The position numbers were made by a program, and so were the translations under genes. Under the pieces are notes generated by a model that did no database searches, was not told where the DNA came from, and saw only the letters and a program-made list of their open reading frames with translations. Source: Dermacentor variabilis (Eukaryota > Arthropoda > Arachnida > Ixodida > Ixodidae). From it: a DNA stretch of 64,000 bases. Below, one piece after another: positions 56,583-64,000 of the stretch; positions within the stretch are counted from its first letter, which is position 1; every line of letters starts with the position of its first letter. Location: contig NW_027460401.1 of the NCBI RefSeq assembly GCF_050947875.1, forward strand, positions 1,054,001 to 1,118,000, read 5' to 3'.

Positions 56583-57580
56583 AGTTACGGAAGACGTAGG
56601 TGAGTGCCGTAAACTAGCTCAGCACAGGAGCAACCTATGTCGCTCTTGAGTGCGGCTCTGATGCCAAGTAAGACGAGGGGCAAATGCAGGACCCACTTCT
56701 CCGGCGATTCATGTGCCATAAGGGAGGCCTTGAGATGCCGTTCAACTAGTCCATTGGACTGCGGGTGGTAAGCAGTTGTGCGAAAACGTGTCGTTCCGAG
56801 TAGTTTGAGTAGCTCGTCGAAGAGTGCTGAGTCAAACTGTCGACCGCGATCTGTGATTACTGTGGATGGGCAGCCGAACCTTGCGATCCACGAGACACGA
56901 AAGCTGCTGCAACAGTGGGCGCTGAGATGTCAGATAATAGGTGTAGCTTCTGGCCACCGTGCATAACGGTCGATGCATGTCAGTATGTAGCAGTAACCTT
57001 TCGAAGGTGGGAGAGGGCAGACGAGGTCCAGGTGTACGGTGTCAAAATGAGCATCCGGTGGAAGACTTGGCAGGCGGAATGGGGTGACGCTGGATCTTCG
57101 AACGTTGACACGACAAACAGCAGCGAACCCAATCGCGAACTTGCGCGTTTAGCCGAGGCCAAACGAAACGACTGGGAAAAAACTTCTGTGTCGCGCGTAT
57201 GCCAGGGTGCGACAGGTTGTGCACGGTTTCGAATAGACGTCTTCGGAGGGATGCCGGAATGTATGGTCTAGGTTTGTCGTTAGAAGTGTGGCAGACGACG
57301 GACGTACCATCTGGGGTCACAACGACGTCTTCCAATTTCAGGGACGTTGACGAATTCCGGAGTGTACAAAGTTCAGTGTCGTCACGCTGTTCACTGGCGA
57401 GTAAGTCGGCCTCGATGATGAAAGGTTCCGATGTCAACGTGGAAACAACATTGACACGACTCAGAACGTCGGCTGGAACGTTGTCGGTGCCCTTGATGTG
57501 GCGGAACGTTGTTGTAAACTCGGAGATGTAGTAAAGGTGTCGAATCTCGCGGGGTGAGTAACAGGACGCCGAACGATTCG
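56583..57580 (-). pseudogene. Gypsy integrase
   Basis: The frame 57,042-57,437 carries the HHCC zinc domain: LFETVHNLSHPGIRATQKFF and VRCCLSCQRSKIQRH. In a different frame, 56,583-57,040 continues with HLDLVCPLPPSKGYCYILTC, IDRYARWPEATPI, VITDRGRQFDSALFDELLK, TAYHPQSNGLVERHL and VYGTHLRLP, supplying the D,D-35-E core. It would insert the cDNA. The segment is frameshifted, and the C-terminal chromodomain or tail region is missing. Confidence 0.83.
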
Positions 57581-57581
57581 T

Positions 57582-58024
57582 TTAGTGCACAAGTGGCTTG
57601 TGGTCAGTCAAGACAGTGAATGCACGGCCTTCGAGGAAATGGCGGAAATGCTTGATAGCCAGGTAAACAGCAAGTAATTCACGGCCGAACACGCTGTAGC
57701 GGTACTGCGAAGGCTTCAGTTTCTTGGAGAAAAAAGCGAGTGGATGCCACGCATTGTCGATTAATTGTTGCAGAACGGCACCAACGGCGGTGTTGGAAGC
57801 GTCGGTCATGATGGCAGTGGGTGCGTCTGGCTTTGGGTGCCTAAGCATCGTGGCGTCGGTGAGGGCGGACTTGACTCTCGTGAAAGGGTCGGTGGCCTCT
57901 TCAGTCCACTGAAGCACTTGTTTGCGTTTGTTTACCAGGAGAGCGTCTAGCGGAGCCATAAGTCGTGCGCACTCGGGAATGAATCGGCGGCAGAAATCGA
58001 CGAATCCGAGAAATTGGCGAAGCT
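57582..58024 (-). pseudogene. Gypsy RNase H domain
   Basis: Continues the RT after the RTE insertion (KLRQFLGFVDFCRRFIPECA around 57,960-58,024), then MAPLDALLVNKRKQ and the RNase H core: AIMTDASNTAVGAVLQQ (Asp), FFSKKLKPSQYRYSVFGREL (Glu) and FTVLTDHKPLVH (Asp). The frame stops just after HKPLVH. RNase H removes template RNA. Confidence 0.85.
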
Positions 58025-58034
58025 TGCTAAGTGT

Positions 58035-58307
58035 TGTGACATCTTAGTTGAAATCAAGAAAAAGAAATGGGCATGGGCAGGACATGTAATGAGGAGGGAA
58101 GATAACCGATGGTCATTAAGGGTTACGGACTGGATCCCAAGGGAAGGGAAGCGTAGCAGGGGGCGGCAGAAAGTTAGGTGGGCGGATGAGATTAAGAAGT
58201 TTGCAGGGACGACATGGCCACAATTAGTACATGACCGGGGTTGTTGGAGAAGTATGGGAGAGACCTTTGCCCTGCAGTGGGCGTAACCAGGCTGATGATG
58301 ATGATGA
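58035..58307 (+). mobile_element. RTE LINE 3' fragment inserted in Gypsy
   Basis: About 273 bp nearly identical to the end of the RTE at 43,484-45,433 (CATCTTAGTTGAAATCAAGA, AGGACATGTAATGAGGAGGG, to the GATGATGATGATGATG tail). It is flanked by the perfect 10-bp duplication TGCTAAGTGT at 58,025-58,034 and 58,308-58,317. Severely 5'-truncated; its remaining coding part is only the ORF2 C-terminus (AWAGHVMRREDNRWSLRVTD). Confidence 0.93.
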
Positions 58308-58855
58308 TGCTAAGTGTGGTCGGTCGGGGAAAGTTTTCGATGACGCGAATCTTGGACGGCAGTGATCGAATGCCGTTAGCGTCAACGATATGACCGAGGA
58401 ACTCGAGTTCGGCTTGACCGAATTCACTCTTGGCGGCGTCGATGACAATTCCTTTACTGGCAAGGCGTGAAAACAACAACCGCAGGTGGTGAAGATGTTC
58501 TTCTGCCGAAGAGCTTGCGACGAGAAGGTCGTCAATGTATGCAAAAACGAAAGGCAAACCTCGGGTGACGGAATCGATGAAACGCTGAAAGGATTGGCCC
58601 GCGTTCCGTAAACCGAAAGGCATGCGGAGAAATTCGAAAAGACCGAAGGGTGTGGTGATGGCGGTCTTGGGAATGTCTTCTTCAGCGACCGGTAGTTGAT
58701 GGTAGGCGCGAACGAGATCGATCTTAGAAAAGATCGTCGCACCGTGCAACGATACCATGAAGTCCTGAATGTTCGGTAGGGGGTAGCGATGAGGAACTGT
58801 GACGTTGTTTAGTGCCCGGTAATCGCCGCATGGGCGCCAGTCTCCCGTCTTCTTA
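58192..58855 (-). pseudogene. Gypsy reverse transcriptase
   Basis: Minus-strand frame with [20 protein letters not shown] (motif A Asp), [20 protein letters not shown] (motif B), [13 protein letters not shown] (motif C, intact YIDD) and [20 protein letters not shown]. The start of the domain ([16 protein letters not shown] near 58,800-58,855) lies in another frame from the upstream protease frame, so there is a frameshift at about 58,855. The C-terminal end runs into the inserted RTE tail near 58,318. Confidence 0.88.
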
Positions 58856-59597
58856 GCACCATGTGAAGTGGTGATGCCCAGTTACTGGAGGAAGGGCGAA
58901 TGATGCCAAGTTGCAGCATGTGTTCGAACTCCGCGCGAGCGATCTTGAGTTTCTGCGGGGACAAACGCCGGGGTCGGAAATAGACCGGTGGGCCGGAGGT
59001 GACGATGTGATGGCACACGTCATGTTGTACCGGTTGCGTCCAGTCCGGCAGGCGCGTCAAAGTGGGAAGCTCGCGTAGGAGCGCGGCGAAAAGTTCGTCC
59101 AACATGGCAGAAATAGGCGCTATGGGCGATGTGCCTGATGATGGGACGCCGGGAACGGATAGCTGGGTCACGGAGTCGATGAGACGGCGTCGTTGGATGT
59201 CCACAAGGAGTCCGTAGTTATGCAAGAAGTCTGCTCCAATGACTGCATGACGGACGTCTGCAACCAGGAAAATCCAGCGGAACGCTCGTCGAAGGCCAAG
59301 GTTTAGCATGACGGAGCGTGACGAGAAAACTGGAATCCTGGTGCCGTTGACGGATTGCAAAAACGAGACAGGTGTCGGTTTTCGGTCGGAGTGCTTTGCG
59401 GGAAGAATGCTGACGTCAGCACCTGTGTCGACTAAGAATCGTTGTCCCGTAACTCTGTCCGTCACGTAGAAAAGGCGACTTGTGTGCTGGGCCGGACCAC
59501 TCGTCGCCGTTAGAGGTCGGCCGGCCTGTTTCCCTGCCAAGCGCAGGGACGCCGACAGTGACGAGCGTCGTTTCCAAAATGGCGGTGGTAGTAGCAA
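58809..59597 (-). pseudogene. Gypsy protease and RT N-terminal extension
   Basis: 262 codons. TSRLFYVTDRVTGQRFLVDT and GADVSILPAK hold the aspartic protease active site (Asp-Thr-Gly), and HAVIGADFLHNYGLLVD is the flap/hydrophobic block. The C-terminal part ([20 protein letters not shown]) starts the RT. The frame then breaks ([15 protein letters not shown] then stop). Retroviral-type proteases process Gag-Pol. Confidence 0.85.
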
Positions 59598-60379
59598 ACG
59601 CCAGGCGTCGTAGTTGAGGTTTCATTTTGGGTGCCCGTGCGTCTTGCTCTGTTGGAACTACGGCTGCGTGGGCGACGAGACGCTCGGCGATGTTCCGCTC
59701 CACAGATGATGCGTTCCAGGCACTCACACAAGGAGTCGAGCGGAGATTGCACTGCGGAAGAGCAGGGAAGAGTTTGCAGAGCGGTTGTATCGTCATTCGG
59801 AAACGGTGACGTGGCTGCGATGGTTGGGGTGGCTACTTCCATGACTTTGTCCGCCAAAGCGGCAAGTCCGGTAAGGTCCATGGTAGAGGCTGTCGCCAGG
59901 ACCATCTGCACATTAGCCGGGAGTCGTTGCAAAAACAATTCGCGCAACAGCTTGTCGTCGATGGATCTCGCGTTGTTTCCGAGCAGCTGGCTCATTCGGC
60001 GAAGAAGTTGACTAGGGCGTCGGTCGCCGAGTTCTTCAGCGGACAGAAGCTGCTGGATGCGAGAACGTTGTGAGGCTGCTGTGCGCTGTAGCAGTGATGC
60101 CTTGAGATCGTCATAGGCGGCGGCAGACAATGGGGAGTTCAACAAATCTGCTACCTCGTCAGTGGCGGCGGGCGAGAGCGCTGCGCCGGCGTAATGGAAC
60201 TTCGAGGCTTGAGAACGGATACCAGCGACTTGAAATTGCGCTTCGGCCTGAAGAAACCATGCCGAAGGATGCTGGTCCCAGTACTGTGGGAGGCGGACAG
60301 CGATGGCGGAACAGGAGGGCTCACCGCGTTCCTCGGAAGGGTTCTGTCCTTGAGCTCTCGTAGCGTTGGTCTGGTCCAT
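59510..60379 (-). CDS. Gypsy Gag protein (open frame)
   Basis: About 289 codons from the ATG at 60,377-60,379 (MDQTNATRAQGQ). The capsid-like region contains AVRLPQYWDQHPSAWFLQAE and LLSAEELGDRRPSQLLRRMS, typical of Gypsy Gag. The C-terminus has an arginine-rich stretch (RRASRRPRSRSSNRARR) and CYYHRHFGNDARHC, a variant zinc knuckle. The frame stays open upstream to 60,499 inside the LTR, but the later ATG fits the PBS position better. Open, but part of a dead element. Confidence 0.75.
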   Translation of the reverse strand: MDQTNATRAQGQNPSEERGEPSCSAIAVRLPQYWDQHPSAWFLQAEAQFQVAGIRSQASKFHYAGAALSPAATDEVADLLNSPLSAAAYDDLKASLLQRTAASQRSRIQQLLSAEELGDRRPSQLLRRMSQLLGNNARSIDDKLLRELFLQRLPANVQMVLATASTMDLTGLAALADKVMEVATPTIAATSPFPNDDTTALQTLPCSSAVQSPLDSLCECLERIICGAEHRRASRRPRSRSSNRARRTGTQNETSTTTPGVCYYHRHFGNDARHCRRPCAWQGNRPADL

Positions 60380-60412
60380 GGTCGTCTCTACCACAGGAGC
60401 GTATGGCAGTAT

Positions 60413-60431
60413 CACGTCCGGGTTCACCAAA
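60413..60431 (-). other. Candidate Gypsy primer-binding site
   Basis: On the minus strand TTTGGTGAACCCGGACGTG follows the LTR end. TGG directly after the LTR is expected for pairing with a tRNA 3' CCA. The donor tRNA is not identified. Confidence 0.5.
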
Positions 60432-60432
60432 C

Positions 60433-60643
60433 TGTGGCGACGAGCGACCACGTAGACCGGTAAAGTCTCGGGCTCTCGCAGGAGAGGAAGGACCGACACT
60501 CGATCGCTTAGCGTAGCATTCTTTTTTTAATAATCTCCTTCGGAACGCTAGCCCGTGCCAGAGCGTGCCAGCCGCTCGAGCCTCGTGTAGACGCGAGCGT
60601 TTACGTCATCTCTCGTGCGACGCCGATGCTGCTGCCGATACAG
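60433..60643 (-). repeat. Candidate Gypsy 5' LTR
   Basis: About 211 bp between mariner sequence and the primer-binding site. On the minus strand it starts TGTATCGG at the mariner junction and ends GCCACA, the TG...CA form of LTRs. No second LTR exists in the window, so it cannot be confirmed by comparison. Confidence 0.5.
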
Positions 60644-61607
60644 TATTAACTACATAAGCGACGTGGGGACGGGCATTGTCGTGGAACAAGATGACCCCAT
60701 TCGTCCATTTTTCACGTAGTTTGTTCTTGATTGCTACACGCAGCCGATCCGGCGATTCACAATATCGGAAACAATTGACAGTCTCCCAAGGTTTCGCAAA
60801 TTTTATCAGTAATGGCCCCTGACGATCGAAAAATAAAAGTCAACAACACCTTTCCGGTGGAAATGACCGCCTTTGCTTTCTTTGGGGGTGGTGAATTCGA
60901 ATGTTTCCATTGTAAGCTTTGCCGTCGTGTCTCAGGCTCGTAGTAGTGGCATGATGGCTCGTCTCCGATCACAATTGCAGAGAAGAAATCCTCACCCTTA
61001 TTGTGATACCGGATCAGGTGAGTAAAGGCAGCGCCGAACTTCTCCGTATTCTGGCGGTGGTTCAAAATCTTGGTCATCCATTGCGCACACAAGAGCCGAT
61101 AACCGAGATGTTTATGAATTATTGCGTGAACGGTGACGGTGAACCGAACAGCGACTGATGTTCACACGCTCTGCCAGTTCATCGATGCTTATCCTCCGTT
61201 CTTGTGTCATCAGCTCATCAACCTTTGCAATTTTGTTAGGGGTGATTGCACGATGGCTTTGGTCCGGTCTGGGATCGTCTTTGCAACTTTCACGTCCTCC
61301 TTTGAACCGTTTGTTCTAACGCTTCACAGTGGCCAATGAAATACAATGTTCAATGTGCAAGGCAGCCCATGCGGTGACTAATTTCTTCGAAGAAAACACC
61401 TTCAGCTGTCAAAAACCTCACGGCACCACGCTGCTCAACTTCTGGAGCGTCCACTACGTTACGCAACCATGTTCAACACAGTGTATGAGCGCATTAAAGA
61501 ACATTTATCCTCACACCTGCGTGTCACTTTTGTAAATGAGAGATGCCTGTGTGCTACGCGCAGGCCTTGCAGATAATGAACAGAACCGTAATTGCGCAGG
61601 TTGGAAA
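60644..61607 (-). pseudogene. Mariner transposase, N-terminal and central part
   Basis: Minus strand: RISIDELAERVNISRCSVH (DNA-binding region, around 61,140-61,200), then 60,757-61,092 with THLIRYHNKGEDFFSAIVIG, DEPSCHYYEPETRRQSLQWK (first catalytic Asp in GDE) and PPPKKAKAVISTGKVLLTF. In a shifted frame GVILFHDNARPHVAYVVNTV follows with the second Asp, up to the Gypsy junction. Several stops and shifts occur. Confidence 0.85.
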
Positions 61608-61636
61608 GGCTCACTTTCATTTCACTCGCCCTCGTA

Positions 61637-61839
61637 CATTAGAAATGCGAAGATACAATGGAATATACAAATGCGAAGACACAACTTGATAAAGGGCAAA
61701 AAAGTGCCACTGGAAACAAAGTTCACTGCACGTATGCACACCTCGTAACCAGATATCTAAACATACGTATAAGTATCCATTAAATCTACGTATCTAAGAA
61801 AAAGTCACGGTATATAATGGGTCAAACAAGGCAAATAAA
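61637..61839. other. Unassigned interval
   Basis: AT-rich. The word AATGCGAAGA with ACA occurs twice near 61,645-61,680. No gene recognised. Confidence 0.35.
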
Positions 61840-62165
61840 CATGTTGCGCAATCACAGATTCACAGAATCCTACATCCCTCCCCCATTTTCTCCACTCCCC
61901 CCGATGCATCGCGCGCGACGGAAGGCGGCGCGCTTGCGCCTCACTTTTCTTCCTAGCGCACACAAGACTGAGCCACCATCGTCGGCTCACCCATTCCCCC
62001 GCACCCCACACACGCTTTCACTCGCACATACAGCATGCGGCGCGCGGTCACGATGTTATCGCCCTTGGACTTTATGCGGAACATGAGGGCGACGGCGACG
62101 GCAGGAATGCGCCTAGAGTGTCCATATAATTGCTATCGCAATAATATAATAAGAGTATCCGGCAG
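61840..62165. repeat. Probable dispersed repeat
   Basis: A C-rich segment with GCGCGACGGAAGGCGGCGCG and then GAACATGAGGGCGACGGCGA, CGGCAGGAATGCGCC, AGTGTCCATATAATTGC. These strings look like a common tick dispersed repeat, but I cannot show a second copy in this window. No protein domain. Confidence 0.35.
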
Positions 62166-62830
62166 CTGAAGTGTCCCATGGCCCATTGCTTTCCGCAAAA
62201 GAAGTAACAAAATAGAACTTTCACCATGCGACAATTCGCTGCACCGCAACAACGCTTTTTTTTTCCTTTTGTGGGGCGGGGGCACCGTAATGAAAAAAAA
62301 AACGGAAAGGAAAGTATGTTGGTCACAATCGAATGCCTACTATGGGCAACTAATGTGGCTATTAAAGGATTATCGAAGAGAACATGAGACGCTTGGTCCA
62401 CCAAGAACCATGCGCATACTGCTCAGTATCCTACACCGGCGAGACAAGACTTTCTGGAGAGGTTGCGCTCAAGCGAACGCGGTGCAATCCGTCGAGTCCA
62501 CACAGTGATGGCGGCGAGCGACCAATGTTTCTTTTTCTCGTCTGCTAGCTAGAAAGCGTCCAAAACTCTGCCAGACTAAAATGCACTCGACCAGAGAAAA
62601 CCGAACGCGCATCCAAGGGCGCCGCGCGGTCGACGGGGCAACACGAGAAAAACGCATGCGCTCTGGTTGGCTCTGGCAGCCCGCGGGTAGGGGAGCGAGA
62701 ACAAAAAATTAAATGTCAAAGCAGAAAAATAAATAAGAACGTAGTTACCTTGGCTGGCTTTAGTGTCATCACTAGATGCTTTGGCGCAGGTGAAAAAAAC
62801 TGTTGATATTTTTTTAAGTGACATGACGGC
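62166..62830. repeat. Probable dispersed repeat, GC-rich core
   Basis: Contains CACACAGTGATGGCGGCGAG, CGTCTGCTAGCTAGAAAGCG and GGCGCCGCGCGGTCGACGGG between A-rich stretches. It has the look of an element end or promoter region and has no convincing coding frame. Single copy in the window, so the class is unknown. Confidence 0.3.
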
Positions 62831-63100
62831 ACGAATGAACCACCACAACTCTTTCTCATCGGGCCTCGCTGCGGGCTTTGTCAACTTGTCTGATAGTGTG
62901 TTGATTTGGCTTGTCTCTTTGTATGGCCCGATGTATGACTTTGGAAAAGTTAATGAACCTTTGTCGTCAAATACTTATGGGAACATAATTTTCAATTGCA
63001 GTTCCCCAATTGAAAATCTAAAGCTCAAGTTTGGAAATGTTAATGCACCTTTCACATCAAAAGTTTATGCGAACTTTATGCCCATAAAGTTTCGGAATTG
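62831..63100. other. Unassigned interval with a short repeated phrase
   Basis: AACTTTGGAAAAGTTAATG-like wording occurs twice (about 62,940 and 63,030, TTTGGAAA then GTTAATG then CACCTTT or GAACCTTT). No gene seen. Confidence 0.35.
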
Positions 63101-63424
63101 ACATCCACGCGCTCCGTAGATTCCATGATAGAGTGTAGATTCCGCGGCCCCCGCGAGATGCCGCGGCGAGCGCGTTCGCCATTACACCGTCCTTGAAACT
63201 TTGTGCTCCGGTGGGGCTGCTTGCGTTATGTGACTCCCGGTGCATGGGCGTTGCTTCGAAATCCAGCCCGAGTTCGCAATTTTCGCGGTGAAATGGCTTT
63301 TCGAGCGTGAAAAAGGCGTTTTGGACAAAATTCAAAATGATTTGGTCGGCGGTGCATAGACAGCACGAAAAAATTTCGGGGGGGAGGGGGCTGAAGCCCC
63401 ATAAGCCCCCCCTGGCTACGCCCC
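63101..63424. mobile_element. hAT-type MITE-like element (one end recognised)
   Basis: The right end CCTGGCTACGCCCCTTT is the inverted form of the GGCGTAGCCAGG terminus shared by hAT-like elements here, preceded by long G and C runs and the hairpin-forming GGGGCTGAAGCCCC. The left end is not defined. No transposase. Confidence 0.55.
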
Positions 63425-64000
63425 TTTACGTCCCCCTTACTCAATGCTGCCCTTGGGGCCTGTAAGGTACTTTGAAAATAAATTAACATAATTGGGACGT
63501 TTCTCAGAATGGGCCCTAGCAGTGTAGCAAGCCTTCTGCAATTTACATACAATTAACGAAGTAAGCTTGGCATGTTTTTGTGATGGCTTGTGGGCAATGA
63601 TGAAAAGGAACTACATGGCCCTTGAAGATCCATCCCAGCGGTCCAATAAGGCAACCAAATATTTTTTGTCATGCAAAAGCTGAAGTACCAGGAGACAGGC
63701 CAGGAATACAGCCCACAGCATCTCAAAGCACCTTAAATGCAGGCTGCAGTGCAGCTAAGCATTGTGCACATGGTTCCCTGCTACACTAAGCAAATACCTT
63801 ATACAACTTGATAAATTCAAAAATAAGGACAAGCAAGAAGCTATACTTCTTGTGCTAATGGGAACAAAGCTACAGAACTTAGTTTTGCAGGCTGCTGAAT
63901 CATTTGACAGTCTCATTAAAATACATGACTTATTTCAACAAAACAATTGCAGGAAGATCCCTAGTTCAACTCTGGAATGCACTCAGCACTTATACCGCGC
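63425..64000. other. Unassigned interval at the window end
   Basis: AT-rich, with no coding domain, RNA gene or repeat recognised. It may be host intergenic sequence. Confidence 0.4.

Larger units (their letters stand above)
56583..60643 (-). mobile_element. Ty3/Gypsy LTR retrotransposon (3'-truncated)
   Basis: Minus-strand order: a candidate 5' LTR (60,433-60,643), primer-binding site, gag (59,510-60,379), protease (about 59,150-59,450), RT, RNase H and integrase, ending abruptly at the LRLP of the integrase C-terminus where mariner resumes. No 3' LTR and no env. The reading frame changes several times. It sits between the second and third catalytic blocks of a mariner transposase. Confidence 0.87.
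56278..61634 (-). mobile_element. Mariner transposon interrupted by a Gypsy element
   Basis: 27-bp inverted termini at 56,278-56,304 and 61,608-61,634 (25 of 27 positions match; outer part CAAGGGCGAGTC or CGAGGGCGAGTG), flanked by TA at 56,276-56,277 and 61,635-61,636. Without the Gypsy insert the element is about 1.3 kb, the normal mariner length. Transposase pieces on the minus strand lie on both sides of the insert. Inactive. Confidence 0.93.

Noticed and set aside
59627..60463. Plus-strand frames of 60-126 codons
   Set aside because: Antisense to Gypsy gag, which has a long frame with Gag features and a zinc knuckle.
62072..62884. Minus-strand frames of 102-110 codons
   Set aside because: No domain. 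They overlap sequence that looks like dispersed repeats, and there are no splice or homology signs of a host gene.
63594..64000. Part of a host gene at the right end
   Set aside because: No frame longer than about 40 codons, no plausible exon and no known domain.

Overview
The window looks like nuclear DNA of a hard tick (Ixodida, probably a metastriate). This is an inference from the mix of elements: Penelope-like elements (PLEs) with RT plus GIY-YIG domains, RTE, CR1/L2-like and I-like LINEs, tRNA-derived SINEs, mariner, Ty3/Gypsy, and a hAT-type MITE whose ends read CAGTGGCGTAGC. I find no intact host protein gene, no rRNA operon, no CRISPR array and no bacterial operon. It is a repeat-dense, probably heterochromatic segment.

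Layout. From 1 to about 41.7 kb the substrate is a tandem satellite with an 80-bp period, about 23.7 kb or roughly 295 units in seven blocks. Since 80 is not a multiple of 3, the satellite produces many open frames of 60-160 codons on both strands; none is a gene. Retroelements interrupt the satellite. Three near-identical copies of a minus-strand PLE sit at 3.8-6.6, 7.7-10.5 and 11.6-14.4 kb. They repeat every 3,872 bp together with about 1.06 kb of satellite, so the PLE has become part of a higher-order satellite repeat. A nearly full-length minus-strand CR1/L2-like LINE follows (17.8-22.1 kb), then an internally inverted PLE fragment (22.5-23.3 kb) and another PLE fragment with inverted ends (23.9-25.1 kb). 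The satellite from 25.1 to 38.5 kb ends in two tandem copies of a 2,784-bp higher-order unit. At 38.5-41.2 kb a compound insertion holds a PLE fragment and a foldback element with three tRNA-like sequences.

From 41.7 to 64 kb there is no satellite, and the sequence is a layered mobile-element graveyard. A plus-strand PLE is split by a 5'-truncated RTE LINE with a 10-bp target duplication (43.1-45.7 kb). A decayed I-like LINE (46.7-52.4 kb) is interrupted by a 200-bp hAT-type MITE with a perfect 8-bp duplication. Two tRNA-derived SINEs lie at 54.8-55.2 kb. A mariner (56.3-61.6 kb) contains a Gypsy element that itself contains an RTE tail. The right end carries other dispersed repeats.

Nothing here forms a functional pathway. 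The biology is genome dynamics: unequal exchange amplifying a dead PLE with its satellite, recurrent inverted-end structures in PLEs, and a datable order of insertions. Nearly all element genes carry frameshifts, stops or lost catalytic residues. The GIY-YIG frames of PLE copies 2 and 3 are open but lack their RT fusion partner.
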